DNA of 64,000 nucleotides from Serratia liquefaciens. Lineage in GTDB: Bacteria; Pseudomonadota; Gammaproteobacteria; Enterobacterales; Enterobacteriaceae. A program made the position numbers and the translations under genes. The stretch lies in the NCBI RefSeq assembly GCF_027594825.1, contig NZ_CP088930.1, forward strand, positions 3,781,019 through 3,845,018. The letters are read 5' to 3'. The first letter of the stretch is position 1; each line of letters starts with the position of its first letter. The notes beneath the pieces were generated by a model. That model did not search any database, had not been told where the DNA came from, and worked only from the letters and a program-made list of their open reading frames with translations. Of this stretch, positions 30,097-39,176 are shown in pieces.

Positions 30097-31491
30097 TTAA
30101 AGCATTGAGTGGGCCTTTTTCAGCCCGGTATCTTCATCAGGATCGGCGCCCTGCGGAACGGGGGGCTCCGCTTCTTCCTCGCCCGACGCTTCGCTGGCCT
30201 GCGGTTCTATCGGATCGGGGGCCGCCTCCGGTGGTGGCATGGTGTCGTGGATAATCTGTTCATCAAAGGTTGGGTTCAGCGCCGGCGAGAGCGGAGAACT
30301 GGTCAGGCTGTCCGGCAGGGGAATGTGCGGCAAGGGCGCATCCTGCACAAACTGCGATTCGTCCTGTTTTACCGTCCGGCTGAAGGCCACCAGAACTACA
30401 CCACAGAGTGCAAAGAAGGCATACAGCGTATTCCCGCCCAGCGGCTCTATCAGTGCGCCGACCGCCAGGGGGCCGACACTGGCGCCCACGCCGAAGGCCA
30501 TCAGCAAACAGGCGGCTAACGAGACGCGCCGCTCCGGCTCTATCAAATCGTTCGCCAGGGCAACCACCAAGGGATACAGCGTAAACTGCAGCATGCTGAC
30601 GATAAAGCCCACCACCAATAGCACTGGGAAATCAATGTGCGGCACCAGCGCCAGCGGCAGCGCGGCCACGATCAATAAAATGGCGTTGATGCGCATCAAC
30701 AGCGTACGGTTATAGCGATCCGACAGCCAACTGAGCGGGAATTGCGCCACCAGTCCGGCGAAGATCGATATCGCCATAAACAGGCCGGTCTGCTGGGTGG
30801 TCAGTGCCTGCATGCTGGCATAGACCGGAGCCAGCCCGTAGAAAGATCCCACCACCATGCCGATGACCAGCGTGGTCGCCAGCACCTTGGGGATGGCGCC
30901 GATAAAATAGCGTAGCTCCATCGGTGCCGGTGACATATGACGTGCATTGGTGCGGGTAGTCAGGGCGATAGGCACCAGGCAAAGCGCAAAGCACAGGGCG
31001 ATCACCAGCAGAGTGGTAATGCCGAGGTTGGTTTGCAGCATCAGCACCACCTGACCTAACGACATGCCCAAATAGGTGGCAGCCATATAGAAGCCGAAGA
31101 CCATCCCGCGCTGATTGGATTCCGACTGATCGTTCAGCCAGCTTTCCAGCACCATGAACTGACACATCATGCACAGGCCGATAATCAGCCGCAGAACCAC
31201 CCACACGGGAATGTATTCCGTCAGGCCATGCCCAAGCACCGCCGCGGTAATAATGCCGGCGCAGGAAACGTAAGCGCGGATATGGCCGACGCGAGCAATC
31301 AGAAAATGACCGACCTTGCCGCCGATCACCAAACCGATGTAGTTGGCGGCAATAATCGCGCCGATCAACGCGCCGGTCACGTGAATAGAGGTTAAACGCA
31401 GGGAGATGTAGGTGGTGAGTAACCCTGAACCCAGCAGCATCAGCAGGGTGGTGGTATACAACGGAAAGAAGACGCCTAACGTTTTTTTCAC
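30097..31491 (-). CDS. MFS transporter, YcaD-like, with long acidic C-terminal tail
   Basis: Inner-membrane major facilitator protein, 464 aa. Twelve hydrophobic segments fill residues 1 to about 370, with the conserved blocks YISLRLTSIHVTGALIGAI and LESWLNDQSESNQRG that recall E. coli YcaD (about 380 aa). The last 90 residues form an extra hydrophilic tail rich in Pro, Glu and Asp (PPPEAAPDPIEPQASEASGEEE), probably cytoplasmic and disordered. The substrate is unknown. It converges with chbG and is not part of the chb operon. Confidence 0.85.
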   Translation of the reverse strand: MKKTLGVFFPLYTTTLLMLLGSGLLTTYISLRLTSIHVTGALIGAIIAANYIGLVIGGKVGHFLIARVGHIRAYVSCAGIITAAVLGHGLTEYIPVWVVLRLIIGLCMMCQFMVLESWLNDQSESNQRGMVFGFYMAATYLGMSLGQVVLMLQTNLGITTLLVIALCFALCLVPIALTTRTNARHMSPAPMELRYFIGAIPKVLATTLVIGMVVGSFYGLAPVYASMQALTTQQTGLFMAISIFAGLVAQFPLSWLSDRYNRTLLMRINAILLIVAALPLALVPHIDFPVLLVVGFIVSMLQFTLYPLVVALANDLIEPERRVSLAACLLMAFGVGASVGPLAVGALIEPLGGNTLYAFFALCGVVLVAFSRTVKQDESQFVQDAPLPHIPLPDSLTSSPLSPALNPTFDEQIIHDTMPPPEAAPDPIEPQASEASGEEEAEPPVPQGADPDEDTGLKKAHSML

Positions 31492-31741
31492 TCTATCATC
31501 CTAATCTTTTATCCTGGTTTGCCATGGGCTGGCCATGCCGGCGGCAAAAACAACCCTGTGAGATCCCTCTTGATAAAACGCCGCTCATTAACCCGAACGC
31601 TACATTCGATACTAGCAGTTTGGGTTAAGGCTTAACACCGCATCGGCTGCGAAGCGTCGCGCATTTCTGTCATCGCCGCGTCAGATAAGCTTGATAAATG
31701 CTACTATCGGGCGCATATACCTGATTCGCTAAGGAGAGGTT

Positions 31742-32230
31742 ATGAGTGAACAGCAACTGCGTAAACTCAGCGTTGCAGTAGGGGAAAAACTGAAGGCCAA
31801 TGGCCAGTGGATCACCAGCGCAGAATCTTGCACCGGGGGCGCTATCGCCAAGGCCATCACCGATATTGCCGGCAGCTCCGCCTATTTCGACCGCGGTTTT
31901 GTCACCTACAGCAATACGGCGAAGCATGAGCTGTTAGGCGTGGCGGAAGCCACCCTGAATGCCCATGGCGCCGTAAGCGAAGAGGTGGTGCGCGAGATGG
32001 CTCAGGGGGCTTTGCATGCGGCTCGGGCCAACCTGGCGCTGTCGGTCAGCGGCATTGCCGGACCGGACGGTGGCAGCGTGGAAAAACCGGTGGGTACGGT
32101 CTGGTTTGGTTTTGCCGAATCCTCAGGACGCGTGCTGGCGAAAAAGATGCAATTTTCCGGCGATCGTGATGCGGTGCGGCTTCAGGCGACGATTTTCGCG
32201 CTGCAAACCGCCCTTGACGAATTTTTGTGA
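31742..32230 (+). CDS. pncC: Nicotinamide-nucleotide amidase
   Basis: Deamidates nicotinamide mononucleotide to nicotinate mononucleotide in pyridine-nucleotide recycling; a CinA C-terminal-domain protein (YgaD). Motifs ITSAESCTGGAIAKAITDIAGSSAYFDRGFVTYSN and LSVSGIAGPDGGSVEKPVGTVWF are diagnostic. 162 aa, ATG behind AAGGAGAGG. It lies directly upstream of recA as in E. coli, with the recA LexA box just after its stop. Confidence 0.93.
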   Translation: MSEQQLRKLSVAVGEKLKANGQWITSAESCTGGAIAKAITDIAGSSAYFDRGFVTYSNTAKHELLGVAEATLNAHGAVSEEVVREMAQGALHAARANLALSVSGIAGPDGGSVEKPVGTVWFGFAESSGRVLAKKMQFSGDRDAVRLQATIFALQTALDEFL

Positions 32231-32238
32231 AATTAGGC

Positions 32239-32266
32239 TTGATACTGTATGACCATACAGTATAAT
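32239..32266 (+). promoter_or_regulatory. recA promoter with LexA (SOS) box
   Basis: -35 TTGATA (32239-32244) and -10 TATAAT (32261-32266) are 16 bp apart, and the SOS box CTGTATGACCATACAG (32245-32260) fills the spacer exactly. The arrangement is nearly the same as in E. coli recA, so LexA should repress by promoter occlusion. Confidence 0.95.
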
Positions 32267-32342
32267 TAGTGACATTTCCTGCACAACATACATTCAGTGG
32301 CAGTGTGGGGTAACACCGACATTGCGTAACGAAGGAGCAACA

Positions 32343-33404
32343 ATGGCTATTGATGAGAACAAGCAAAAGGCGCTAGCTGCGGCACTGGGCCAGATTGAGA
32401 AACAGTTCGGCAAAGGCTCCATCATGCGTCTGGGTGAAGACCGTTCTATGGACGTAGAAACGATCTCTACCGGCTCGCTGTCACTTGATATCGCACTGGG
32501 TGCAGGCGGCCTGCCAATGGGCCGTATCGTTGAAATTTATGGTCCGGAATCTTCCGGTAAAACCACCCTGACGCTGCAGGTTATCGCTGCGGCGCAGCGC
32601 GAAGGCAAAACCTGTGCCTTTATCGATGCCGAGCACGCGCTGGATCCAATTTATGCGAAGAAGCTGGGCGTTGATATCGACAACCTGCTGTGTTCTCAGC
32701 CGGACACCGGTGAGCAGGCGTTGGAAATCTGTGATGCCTTAACCCGTTCTGGCGCGGTTGACGTGATCATCGTTGACTCCGTGGCGGCCTTGACGCCGAA
32801 AGCGGAAATCGAAGGTGAAATCGGTGACTCACACATGGGCCTGGCGGCACGTATGATGAGCCAGGCGATGCGTAAGCTGGCCGGTAACCTGAAAAACGCC
32901 AATACGCTGTTGATCTTCATCAACCAGATCCGTATGAAAATCGGTGTGATGTTCGGTAACCCGGAAACCACTACTGGTGGTAACGCACTGAAATTCTACG
33001 CTTCCGTCCGTCTGGATATCCGCCGCATCGGCGCGGTGAAAGAAGGCGATGAAGTCGTCGGCAGTGAAACCCGCGTGAAAGTCGTCAAAAACAAAATTGC
33101 TGCGCCGTTCAAACAGGCCGAATTCCAAATCCTGTACGGTGAAGGTATCAACAGCCGCGGCGAACTGGTCGATCTGGGCGTGAAGCACAAGATGATCGAG
33201 AAAGCCGGTGCCTGGTACAGCTACAACGGCGATAAAATCGGTCAGGGTAAGGCAAATGCCTGTAACTTCCTGAAAGAGAACCCGGCGGTTGCCGCCGAGT
33301 TGGACAAGAAACTGCGTGACCTGCTGCTGCACAGCAACGGTGAACTGGTTGCGGCAACCAACGAAGGCTTCGATGACGAAGCTGAAACCAGCGAAGAGTT
33401 TTAA
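32343..33404 (+). CDS. recA: Recombinase RecA
   Basis: Forms nucleoprotein filaments for homologous recombination and triggers LexA self-cleavage in the SOS response. Walker A GPESSGKT, the [11 protein letters not shown] block and the acidic C-terminal tail ending [10 protein letters not shown] are present. ATG at 32343 behind GAAGGAG gives 353 aa, as in E. coli; the frame extends 21 bases upstream without meaning. recX follows 64 bp downstream, likely by read-through. Confidence 0.99.
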   Translation: MAIDENKQKALAAALGQIEKQFGKGSIMRLGEDRSMDVETISTGSLSLDIALGAGGLPMGRIVEIYGPESSGKTTLTLQVIAAAQREGKTCAFIDAEHALDPIYAKKLGVDIDNLLCSQPDTGEQALEICDALTRSGAVDVIIVDSVAALTPKAEIEGEIGDSHMGLAARMMSQAMRKLAGNLKNANTLLIFINQIRMKIGVMFGNPETTTGGNALKFYASVRLDIRRIGAVKEGDEVVGSETRVKVVKNKIAAPFKQAEFQILYGEGINSRGELVDLGVKHKMIEKAGAWYSYNGDKIGQGKANACNFLKENPAVAAELDKKLRDLLLHSNGELVAATNEGFDDEAETSEEF

Positions 33405-33468
33405 TCGCTGCTGACGCCGGTGAACGCCGTTATGGGTTTACGGGCGTCGACTAGATCAGGCTTGAATA

Positions 33469-33981
33469 ATGAATGACTTGCTAAGCCGCGCCATGCGCCT
33501 GCTGTCGCAACGCGATCATAGTGAAGCTGAACTGCGCCGCAAGCTTGCGGCGCAGCCATTTATGGCGAAAGCCAGATTTGGCGCCAAAACGTCTCCCTCC
33601 TCTGCATCTGCTCCGTCTTCCGAAGAACCTATTGATCCTGCCGTTATCGAACAGGTAATCGCCTATTGCTATCAACATAATTGGTTGGATGATCAACGCT
33701 TTGCCCACAGCTACATCGGTAGCCGCAGCCGTAAAGGTTACGGTGCGCAGCGCATCCGCTCGGAACTGATGCAAAAGGGCGTGGACAAAGAGCTGACGCA
33801 GGCGGCGCTGGCAGACTGTGATATCGACTGGTGTGAGCAGGCTAAACAGGTTGCGCAGCGTAAATTTGGCGACAAACTGCCAACGGACTGGAAAGAGAAA
33901 GCCAAAGTGCAGCGTTATCTGCTCTATCGTGGCTTCTTCCAGGAAGAAATTCAGTCAATTTACCGTGATTTTGCGCAATGA
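33469..33981 (+). CDS. recX: Regulatory protein RecX
   Basis: Modulates RecA filament growth. It is built of three-helix RecX repeats: LLSQRDHSEAELRRKLAA near the N-terminus, WLDDQRFAHSYIGSRSRKGYGAQRIRSELMQKGV in the middle, and YLLYRGFFQEEIQSIYRDF at the end. 170 aa. Between repeats 1 and 2 there is a Ser/Pro-rich insertion (about residues 37-58) not seen in E. coli RecX. Located after recA as usual. Confidence 0.93.
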   Translation: MNDLLSRAMRLLSQRDHSEAELRRKLAAQPFMAKARFGAKTSPSSASAPSSEEPIDPAVIEQVIAYCYQHNWLDDQRFAHSYIGSRSRKGYGAQRIRSELMQKGVDKELTQAALADCDIDWCEQAKQVAQRKFGDKLPTDWKEKAKVQRYLLYRGFFQEEIQSIYRDFAQ

Positions 33982-34114
33982 ACGCACACGGGGTTTTACT
34001 TCCCCTTGAAGAAAATTTATCTTATCCCCACTTTTTGTTCGTGAGTTAGATGCCATCGTCAGGATGTCGCGTATCTTGCTCACGTGTCGTTATTCTAGCC
34101 TTTCCGGGAAAATT

Positions 34115-36742
34115 ATGAGCAAGAGCACCGCTGAGATCCGTCAAGCGTTTCTCGATTTCTTTCATAGTAAGGGCCACCAGGTTGTAGCAAGCAGCTCCCT
34201 GGTGCCTAACAATGATCCGACATTGTTGTTTACCAATGCCGGCATGAACCAATTTAAAGATGTTTTCCTGGGGCTGGACAAGCGCGCCTATTCCCGAGCC
34301 ACCACCTCACAGCGTTGCGTGCGTGCGGGCGGTAAGCATAACGATCTGGAGAACGTCGGTTATACCGCACGTCACCATACCTTCTTTGAAATGCTGGGCA
34401 ACTTCAGTTTCGGCGACTATTTCAAACATGACGCCATCAGCTTCGCCTGGGAACTGCTGACCGGTGAAAACTGGTTTAACCTGCCGAAAGAAAGGCTGTG
34501 GGTGACCGTCTATGAAACCGATGACGAAGCTTTCGACATCTGGCAGAAGCAGATTGGTGTGCCGGCAGAGCGCATTATCCGTATTGGCGACAATAAAGGC
34601 GCAGCCTTTGCCTCTGACAACTTCTGGCAGATGGGTGACACCGGCCCGTGCGGTCCGTGCACCGAGATTTTCTACGATCATGGCGATCATATCTGGGGTG
34701 GCCCACCGGGTAGCCCGGAAGAAGACGGCGATCGTTACATCGAGATCTGGAACATCGTTTTCATGCAGTTCAACCGTCAATCCGACGGCACCATGCTGCC
34801 GCTGCCAAAGCCATCGGTAGATACCGGTATGGGCCTGGAGCGTATTGCGGCAGTTCTGCAGCATGTGAACTCCAACTATGAAATCGACTTGTTCAGTACG
34901 CTGATCGCGGCAGTGGCCAAGGTGACCGGTGCGGTTGATTTGGACAACAAATCCTTGCGCGTTATTGCCGACCATATCCGTTCCTGTGCTTTCCTGGTGT
35001 CCGATGGCGTTACGCCGTCAAACGAAGGCCGTGGTTACGTGCTGCGCCGCATCATTCGCCGTGCAGTCCGCCATGGCAACATGTTGGGTGCGAAAGACAG
35101 CTTCTTCTACAAGCTGGTTGCTCCGTTGATCGAAGTGATGGGGCCGGCCGCTGACGAACTGAAGCGCCAACAGTCTTTGGTTGAGCAAGTGCTGAAAACG
35201 GAAGAAGACCAGTTTGCTCGTACCCTGGAGCGTGGTTTGACGCTGCTGGACGAAGAGCTGGCTAGCCTGCAGGGCGATACCCTGGATGGTGAAACGGCCT
35301 TCCGTCTTTACGACACCTACGGTTTCCCGGTCGATCTGACGGCGGACGTGTGCCGTGAACGTGGCCTGAAAGTGGATGAGGCCGGTTTTGAGCTGGCTAT
35401 GGAAGCACAACGTCGTCGTGCACGTGAGTCCAGCGGTTTCGGCGCAGACTATAACAGCATGATCCGCGTTGATGGCGCCAGCCAGTTCAGTGGGTATGAC
35501 CACGAGCAGCAACAATCAACCGTGATCGCGCTGTTCCGCGACGGTCAGTCGGTCAATGAGATCCACGCCGGTGAAGAAGCCGTAGTGGTGCTGGATGAAA
35601 CCCCGTTCTACGGTGAATCCGGTGGTCAGGTTGGCGATAAAGGCGTGCTGAAAGCCGCCGGCGCTGATTTTGAAGTGAGCGATACCCAGAAATATGGCCA
35701 GGCTATCGGTCATCAGGGCAAGCTGGTTCAAGGTTCTTTGAAGGTGAAGGACCGCGTTGATGCGCAGATCGACACCGTTCGCCGCAATCGCATCCGTCTG
35801 AATCACTCCGCAACTCACCTGCTGCACGCTGCACTGCGTCAGACGCTGGGTGAGCATGTGGCACAGAAGGGATCGTTGGTTAACGATAAATACCTGCGTT
35901 TCGACTTCTCGCATTTTGAAGCGATGAAGCCGGAGCAAATCCGCCTTGTAGAAGACTTGGTGAACCAGCAGATACGTCGTAACCTGCCGGTACAAACCGA
36001 AGTCATGGCGCTGGGTGATGCCAAAGAGAAGGGCGCTATGGCGTTGTTCGGCGAGAAGTACGACGATAACGTGCGCGTACTGACCATGGGAGACTTCTCG
36101 ACCGAACTGTGCGGCGGCACCCATGCCAGCCGTACCGGTGATATCGGTCTGTTCCGTATTCTGAGCGAATCAGGTACCGCTGCGGGTATTCGTCGTATTG
36201 AAGCCGTTACCGGTGAAGGCGCGATTGCTACCCTGCATCAGCAAAATGATTTGTTGCAGGACGTTGCGCACCTGGTGAAAGGGGATAGCAACAACCTGAC
36301 GGATAAAGTGCGTGCGGTACTCGATCGCACTCGCGCATTGGAAAAAGAACTGCAGCAGTTGAAGGATCAGCAGGCGGCGCAGGAGAGCGCTTCATTGTCC
36401 AGCAAGGCAAAAATGGTTAACGGCGTCCCGCTGTTGGTCAGCCAGCTTGATAACGTCGAGCCAAAAATGTTGCGTACCATGGTTGATGATCTGAAAAATC
36501 AACTGGGTTCCGCGATTATCGTGCTGGCCACCACGGCCGATGATAAGGTGAGCCTGATTGCCGGCGTGACCAAAGATCTGACCGACCGGGTGAAAGCCGG
36601 CGAGTTGATCGGCAACGTAGCGCAGCAGGTTGGCGGTAAAGGGGGCGGACGCCCTGATATGGCGCAGGCAGGGGGGACCGACGTCAGTGCCCTGCCGGCG
36701 GCACTAGACAGCGTAGAGGCCTGGGTGGCCTCGAAACTGTGA
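34115..36742 (+). CDS. alaS: Alanyl-tRNA synthetase
   Basis: Charges tRNA-Ala and edits Ser/Gly mischarging. The class-II catalytic core starts at [42 protein letters not shown]. The editing-domain metal motifs [11 protein letters not shown] and [11 protein letters not shown] are present, followed by the C-terminal oligomerisation domain. ATG at 34115 gives 875 aa (E. coli 876); the upstream in-frame ATG at 34064 lacks support. A terminator follows at 36764. Confidence 0.98.
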   Translation: MSKSTAEIRQAFLDFFHSKGHQVVASSSLVPNNDPTLLFTNAGMNQFKDVFLGLDKRAYSRATTSQRCVRAGGKHNDLENVGYTARHHTFFEMLGNFSFGDYFKHDAISFAWELLTGENWFNLPKERLWVTVYETDDEAFDIWQKQIGVPAERIIRIGDNKGAAFASDNFWQMGDTGPCGPCTEIFYDHGDHIWGGPPGSPEEDGDRYIEIWNIVFMQFNRQSDGTMLPLPKPSVDTGMGLERIAAVLQHVNSNYEIDLFSTLIAAVAKVTGAVDLDNKSLRVIADHIRSCAFLVSDGVTPSNEGRGYVLRRIIRRAVRHGNMLGAKDSFFYKLVAPLIEVMGPAADELKRQQSLVEQVLKTEEDQFARTLERGLTLLDEELASLQGDTLDGETAFRLYDTYGFPVDLTADVCRERGLKVDEAGFELAMEAQRRRARESSGFGADYNSMIRVDGASQFSGYDHEQQQSTVIALFRDGQSVNEIHAGEEAVVVLDETPFYGESGGQVGDKGVLKAAGADFEVSDTQKYGQAIGHQGKLVQGSLKVKDRVDAQIDTVRRNRIRLNHSATHLLHAALRQTLGEHVAQKGSLVNDKYLRFDFSHFEAMKPEQIRLVEDLVNQQIRRNLPVQTEVMALGDAKEKGAMALFGEKYDDNVRVLTMGDFSTELCGGTHASRTGDIGLFRILSESGTAAGIRRIEAVTGEGAIATLHQQNDLLQDVAHLVKGDSNNLTDKVRAVLDRTRALEKELQQLKDQQAAQESASLSSKAKMVNGVPLLVSQLDNVEPKMLRTMVDDLKNQLGSAIIVLATTADDKVSLIAGVTKDLTDRVKAGELIGNVAQQVGGKGGGRPDMAQAGGTDVSALPAALDSVEAWVASKL

Positions 36743-36763
36743 ATATAAATAAATAGCACTTAT

Positions 36764-36797
36764 AAACGCCATAACTCATTGCTGATTATGGCGTTTT
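36764..36797 (+). terminator. Rho-independent terminator after alaS
   Basis: AAACGCCATAA / TTATGGCGTTT stem with a short loop, followed by TT, 22 bases after the alaS stop. Confidence 0.8.
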
Positions 36798-36994
36798 TAA
36801 ACTGTGCTAACACAATTTGGTTACAATTACGGGAACAAAGTTTTTCAGGTCGGCTAAACTTATCATTATCTGAGGTGAGACCAAGTCTGCTTACACTTAT
36901 TGTGGGTTACATGACTTACGTTTTCACAGCATATGATGGATAATGACGGGGAAACTGAGAGACCCGACTCTTTTAATCTTTCAAGGAGCAAAGA

Positions 36995-37180
36995 ATGTTA
37001 ATTCTGACTCGTCGAGTTGGTGAAACCCTCATGATTGGCGATGAGGTCACGGTCACAGTGCTAGGGGTCAAGGGCAACCAGGTTCGTATTGGTGTGAATG
37101 CCCCCAAAGAGGTGTCAGTTCACCGCGAAGAAATCTATCAGCGCATTCAGGCAGAGAAGTCTCAACAGACGACTTACTGA
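36995..37180 (+). CDS. csrA: Carbon storage regulator CsrA
   Basis: Small dimeric RNA-binding protein that represses or stabilises mRNAs by binding GGA motifs. The 61-residue sequence [17 protein letters not shown]...[11 protein letters not shown] is the canonical family. The RBS AAGGAG itself contains a GGA motif, consistent with the known autoregulation of csrA translation. It lies between alaS and the serV/arg tRNA operon, as in E. coli. Confidence 0.98.
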   Translation: MLILTRRVGETLMIGDEVTVTVLGVKGNQVRIGVNAPKEVSVHREEIYQRIQAEKSQQTTY

Positions 37181-37186
37181 TTTCGA

Positions 37187-37227
37187 AGCAGCGTCTCGTT
37201 GCTCAGCGAGACGCTACTGCGCTTTTT
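37187..37227 (+). terminator. Rho-independent terminator after csrA
   Basis: GCGTCTCG (37191-37198) pairs with CGAGACGC (37207-37214); an outer GCA/TGC pairing and a T-run (37223-37228) follow. Confidence 0.75.
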
Positions 37228-37398
37228 TGTGCCCATCACCGTTCCTTTCCTGACTTCTCCGATTAAATCTTTTTGCCGCCTCCCTGACTTTGTTTGCTAT
37301 TTCGCTGTGGTTGCCTGTTGATAAAACACTCTTTTTGCCGTGAAATCGCCCATGTTGAGTGGGAAATGTGCAAACGCGCATGAGTTGGGAAAAATTGT

Positions 37399-37426
37399 TT
37401 GACTTAAAAGTCGGAGAAAGTAATAT
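37399..37426 (+). promoter_or_regulatory. Stable-RNA promoter of the tRNA operon
   Basis: -35 TTGACT (37399-37404), 16-bp spacer, -10 TAATAT (37421-37426) and a G/C-rich discriminator (GTGCGCC), typical of growth-rate-controlled stable RNA promoters. It is 64 bp upstream of the tRNA-Ser gene. Confidence 0.8.
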
Positions 37427-37490
37427 GTGCGCCACGCAGTGCCGATGAGCTTCTCCAAAGCAAGTTAGGCACAATTCGAAAGAAGCGTAT

Positions 37491-37583
37491 GGTGAGGTGG
37501 CCGAGAGGCTGAAGGCGCTCCCCTGCTAAGGGAGTATGCGGTCAAAAGCTGCATCCGGGGTTCGAATCCCCGCCTCACCGCCA
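37491..37583 (+). tRNA. serV: tRNA-Ser (anticodon GCT)
   Basis: 93-nt class II tRNA with a long variable arm. Acceptor arms GGTGAGG/CCTCACC, anticodon GCT at 37525-37527, T-loop GGTTCGAATCC and encoded CCA. It sits after csrA exactly like E. coli serV and heads the tRNA operon. Confidence 0.97.
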
Positions 37584-37586
37584 TTT

Positions 37587-37663
37587 GCATCCATAGCTCA
37601 GCTGGATAGAGTACTCGGCTACGAACCGAGCGGTCGGAGGTTCGAATCCTCCTGGATGCACCA
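37587..37663 (+). tRNA. tRNA-Arg (anticodon ACG), copy 1
   Basis: 77-nt tRNA: acceptor GCATCCA/TGGATGC, anticodon loop CTACGAA (ACG, read as ICG), GGTTCGAATCC and encoded CCA. Identical to the two following copies. Confidence 0.97.
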
Positions 37664-37724
37664 TATTTTGCAGTATGGTGGGGTAGTAACAACGTACCAT
37701 ACGGTATCAAAAAAGAATTCCTGT

Positions 37725-37801
37725 GCATCCATAGCTCAGCTGGATAGAGTACTCGGCTACGAACCGAGCGGTCGGAGGTTCGAATCCTCCTGGATGCACC
37801 A
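37725..37801 (+). tRNA. tRNA-Arg (anticodon ACG), copy 2
   Basis: Identical over all 77 bases to copy 1, separated by a 61-bp spacer of unrelated sequence. Corresponds to E. coli argVYZQ-type repeats. Confidence 0.97.
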
Positions 37802-37853
37802 TTCTTTCTGTCGCACTTGTTTCTTCAAGCAGACAAAACAAAAAATTAGTAAT

Positions 37854-37930
37854 GCATCCATAGCTCAGCTGGATAGAGTACTCGGCTACGAACCGAGCGG
37901 TCGGAGGTTCGAATCCTCCTGGATGCACCA
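37854..37930 (+). tRNA. tRNA-Arg (anticodon ACG), copy 3
   Basis: Third identical 77-base copy, 52 bp after copy 2. The operon ends at the terminator immediately downstream. Confidence 0.97.
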
Positions 37931-37936
37931 TCTAAG

Positions 37937-37960
37937 AAAAACCCGCTTCGGCGGGTTTTT
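37937..37960 (+). terminator. Terminator of the tRNA operon
   Basis: AAAACCCGC-TTCG-GCGGGTTTT with a following T, seven bases after the last tRNA. Confidence 0.92.
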
Positions 37961-38102
37961 CGCTTTCTGGCTCGGGGCATAGACTATTGAACCCTCGGCC
38001 CTTCACTCTCCCGCACAGCACATTCCGCTATTACGCGATCAGCGACAACCCTCCGGCTTTACGCTAAAGTAGTTTTCTTTCCTCAACGATCATGGAGTAA
38101 CG

Positions 38103-38669
38103 ATGTACGACCGCTATCAGGGTCTTATTTTCGATATGGACGGCACCATTCTCGATACCGAGCCGACGCACCGCAAGGCGTGGCACGAGGTGCTGTCCCG
38201 TTACGGTATGACGTTTGATGAGGCGGCGATGGTGGCGTTGAGCGGTTCTCCGACCTGGCGCATTGCCCAGGCGATCCTTGCCAGCCATCAAGCCGATCTC
38301 GATCCCCATCAGTTGGCTGCAGAGAAAACCCGCGCGGTAGAAGCGATGCTGTTGGACAGCGTGCGTCCATTGCCGTTGATCGAGGTAGTCAAAGCTTATC
38401 ATGGCCGCCGCCCAATGGCGGTGGGTACCGGCAGTGAGCACCGCATGGCAGAAACCCTGCTGCGCCATCTGGGCCTGTTTTACTGCTTCGATGCGATTGT
38501 GGGTGCCGATGACGTGCAACGCCACAAGCCTGAGCCGGATACCTTCCTGCGCTGCGCCGAACTGATTGGCGTGCCGCCGGAGAAATGCGTGGTGTTTGAA
38601 GACGCAGACTTCGGTATTCAGGCCGCGAAAAGCGCCAATATGGCCGTGGTAGACGTCCGTACGCTGTGA
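38103..38669 (+). CDS. yqaB: HAD-family sugar phosphatase YqaB (fructose-1-phosphate/6-phosphogluconate phosphatase)
   Basis: Cytoplasmic phosphatase, 188 aa. HAD motif I is FDMDGTILDTEPTH (nucleophile Asp near residue 11), and motif IV is VFEDADFGIQAA. Length, the GLIFDMDGTILDTEPTH start and position upstream of yqaA and gshA match E. coli YqaB. The in vivo substrate is not settled. Its TGA overlaps the yqaA start codon. Confidence 0.93.
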   Translation: MYDRYQGLIFDMDGTILDTEPTHRKAWHEVLSRYGMTFDEAAMVALSGSPTWRIAQAILASHQADLDPHQLAAEKTRAVEAMLLDSVRPLPLIEVVKAYHGRRPMAVGTGSEHRMAETLLRHLGLFYCFDAIVGADDVQRHKPEPDTFLRCAELIGVPPEKCVVFEDADFGIQAAKSANMAVVDVRTL

Positions 38670-39094
38670 GTAGTACGCTGGCGGTCATGTCGTTATTTGG
38701 CAGCAGTTTCCTCAGTGCGACGTTGCTGCCGGGAAATTCAGAAATTGTGTTGGTCGCCTTGCTGACCAACAGCCGTGTCTCACCAGAGTTGCTGGTGTTG
38801 GCCGCGACGTTGGGGAATACCCTTGGCGGGCTGACCAATGTCATTATCGGGCGCCTGTTACCGGCGTTGAAACCGCAGCGAGGGCTGGATACAGCGCTCG
38901 GGTGGATGCAACGCTTTGGCCCGGCTGCGCTGTTGCTCAGTTGGGTACCGGTAGTGGGCGATTTGTTGTGCGTGTTGGCAGGCTGGCTGCGCATGCCCTG
39001 GGGCCCTGTCGCGCTGTTTCTGTGTATCGGAAAGGCGCTGCGTTACATCATTTTGACTATGATAACGTTACAGGGAATGGCCTGGTGGCATTAA
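38666..39094 (+). CDS. yqaA: YqaA family inner-membrane protein
   Basis: 142-aa membrane protein of the SNARE-associated/DedA-related (VTT) family. Hydrophobic segments alternate with the family blocks FLSATLLPGNSEIVLVALL and GNTLGGLTNVIIGR. It starts with GTG at 38666, overlapping the yqaB stop by four bases (GTGA), so translation is coupled. The function is not established. gshA follows 82 bp downstream. Confidence 0.9.
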   Translation: MSSTLAVMSLFGSSFLSATLLPGNSEIVLVALLTNSRVSPELLVLAATLGNTLGGLTNVIIGRLLPALKPQRGLDTALGWMQRFGPAALLLSWVPVVGDLLCVLAGWLRMPWGPVALFLCIGKALRYIILTMITLQGMAWWH

Positions 39095-39176
39095 CGACGT
39101 GAATATAACTCAATATTCTCTCGGGTGCAGATTCAGTATGCTTACGAGTTATTGTTTTTAGAAGCGGGAGGTCAAT

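Noticed and set aside
37536..37982. 148-codon plus-strand ORF with a repeated [21 protein letters not shown] motif
   Set aside because: It is a translation through the tRNA-Ser and three tRNA-Arg genes; the repeat is just the identical tRNA sequence. The minus-strand frames at 37465-37931 are the same artefact.
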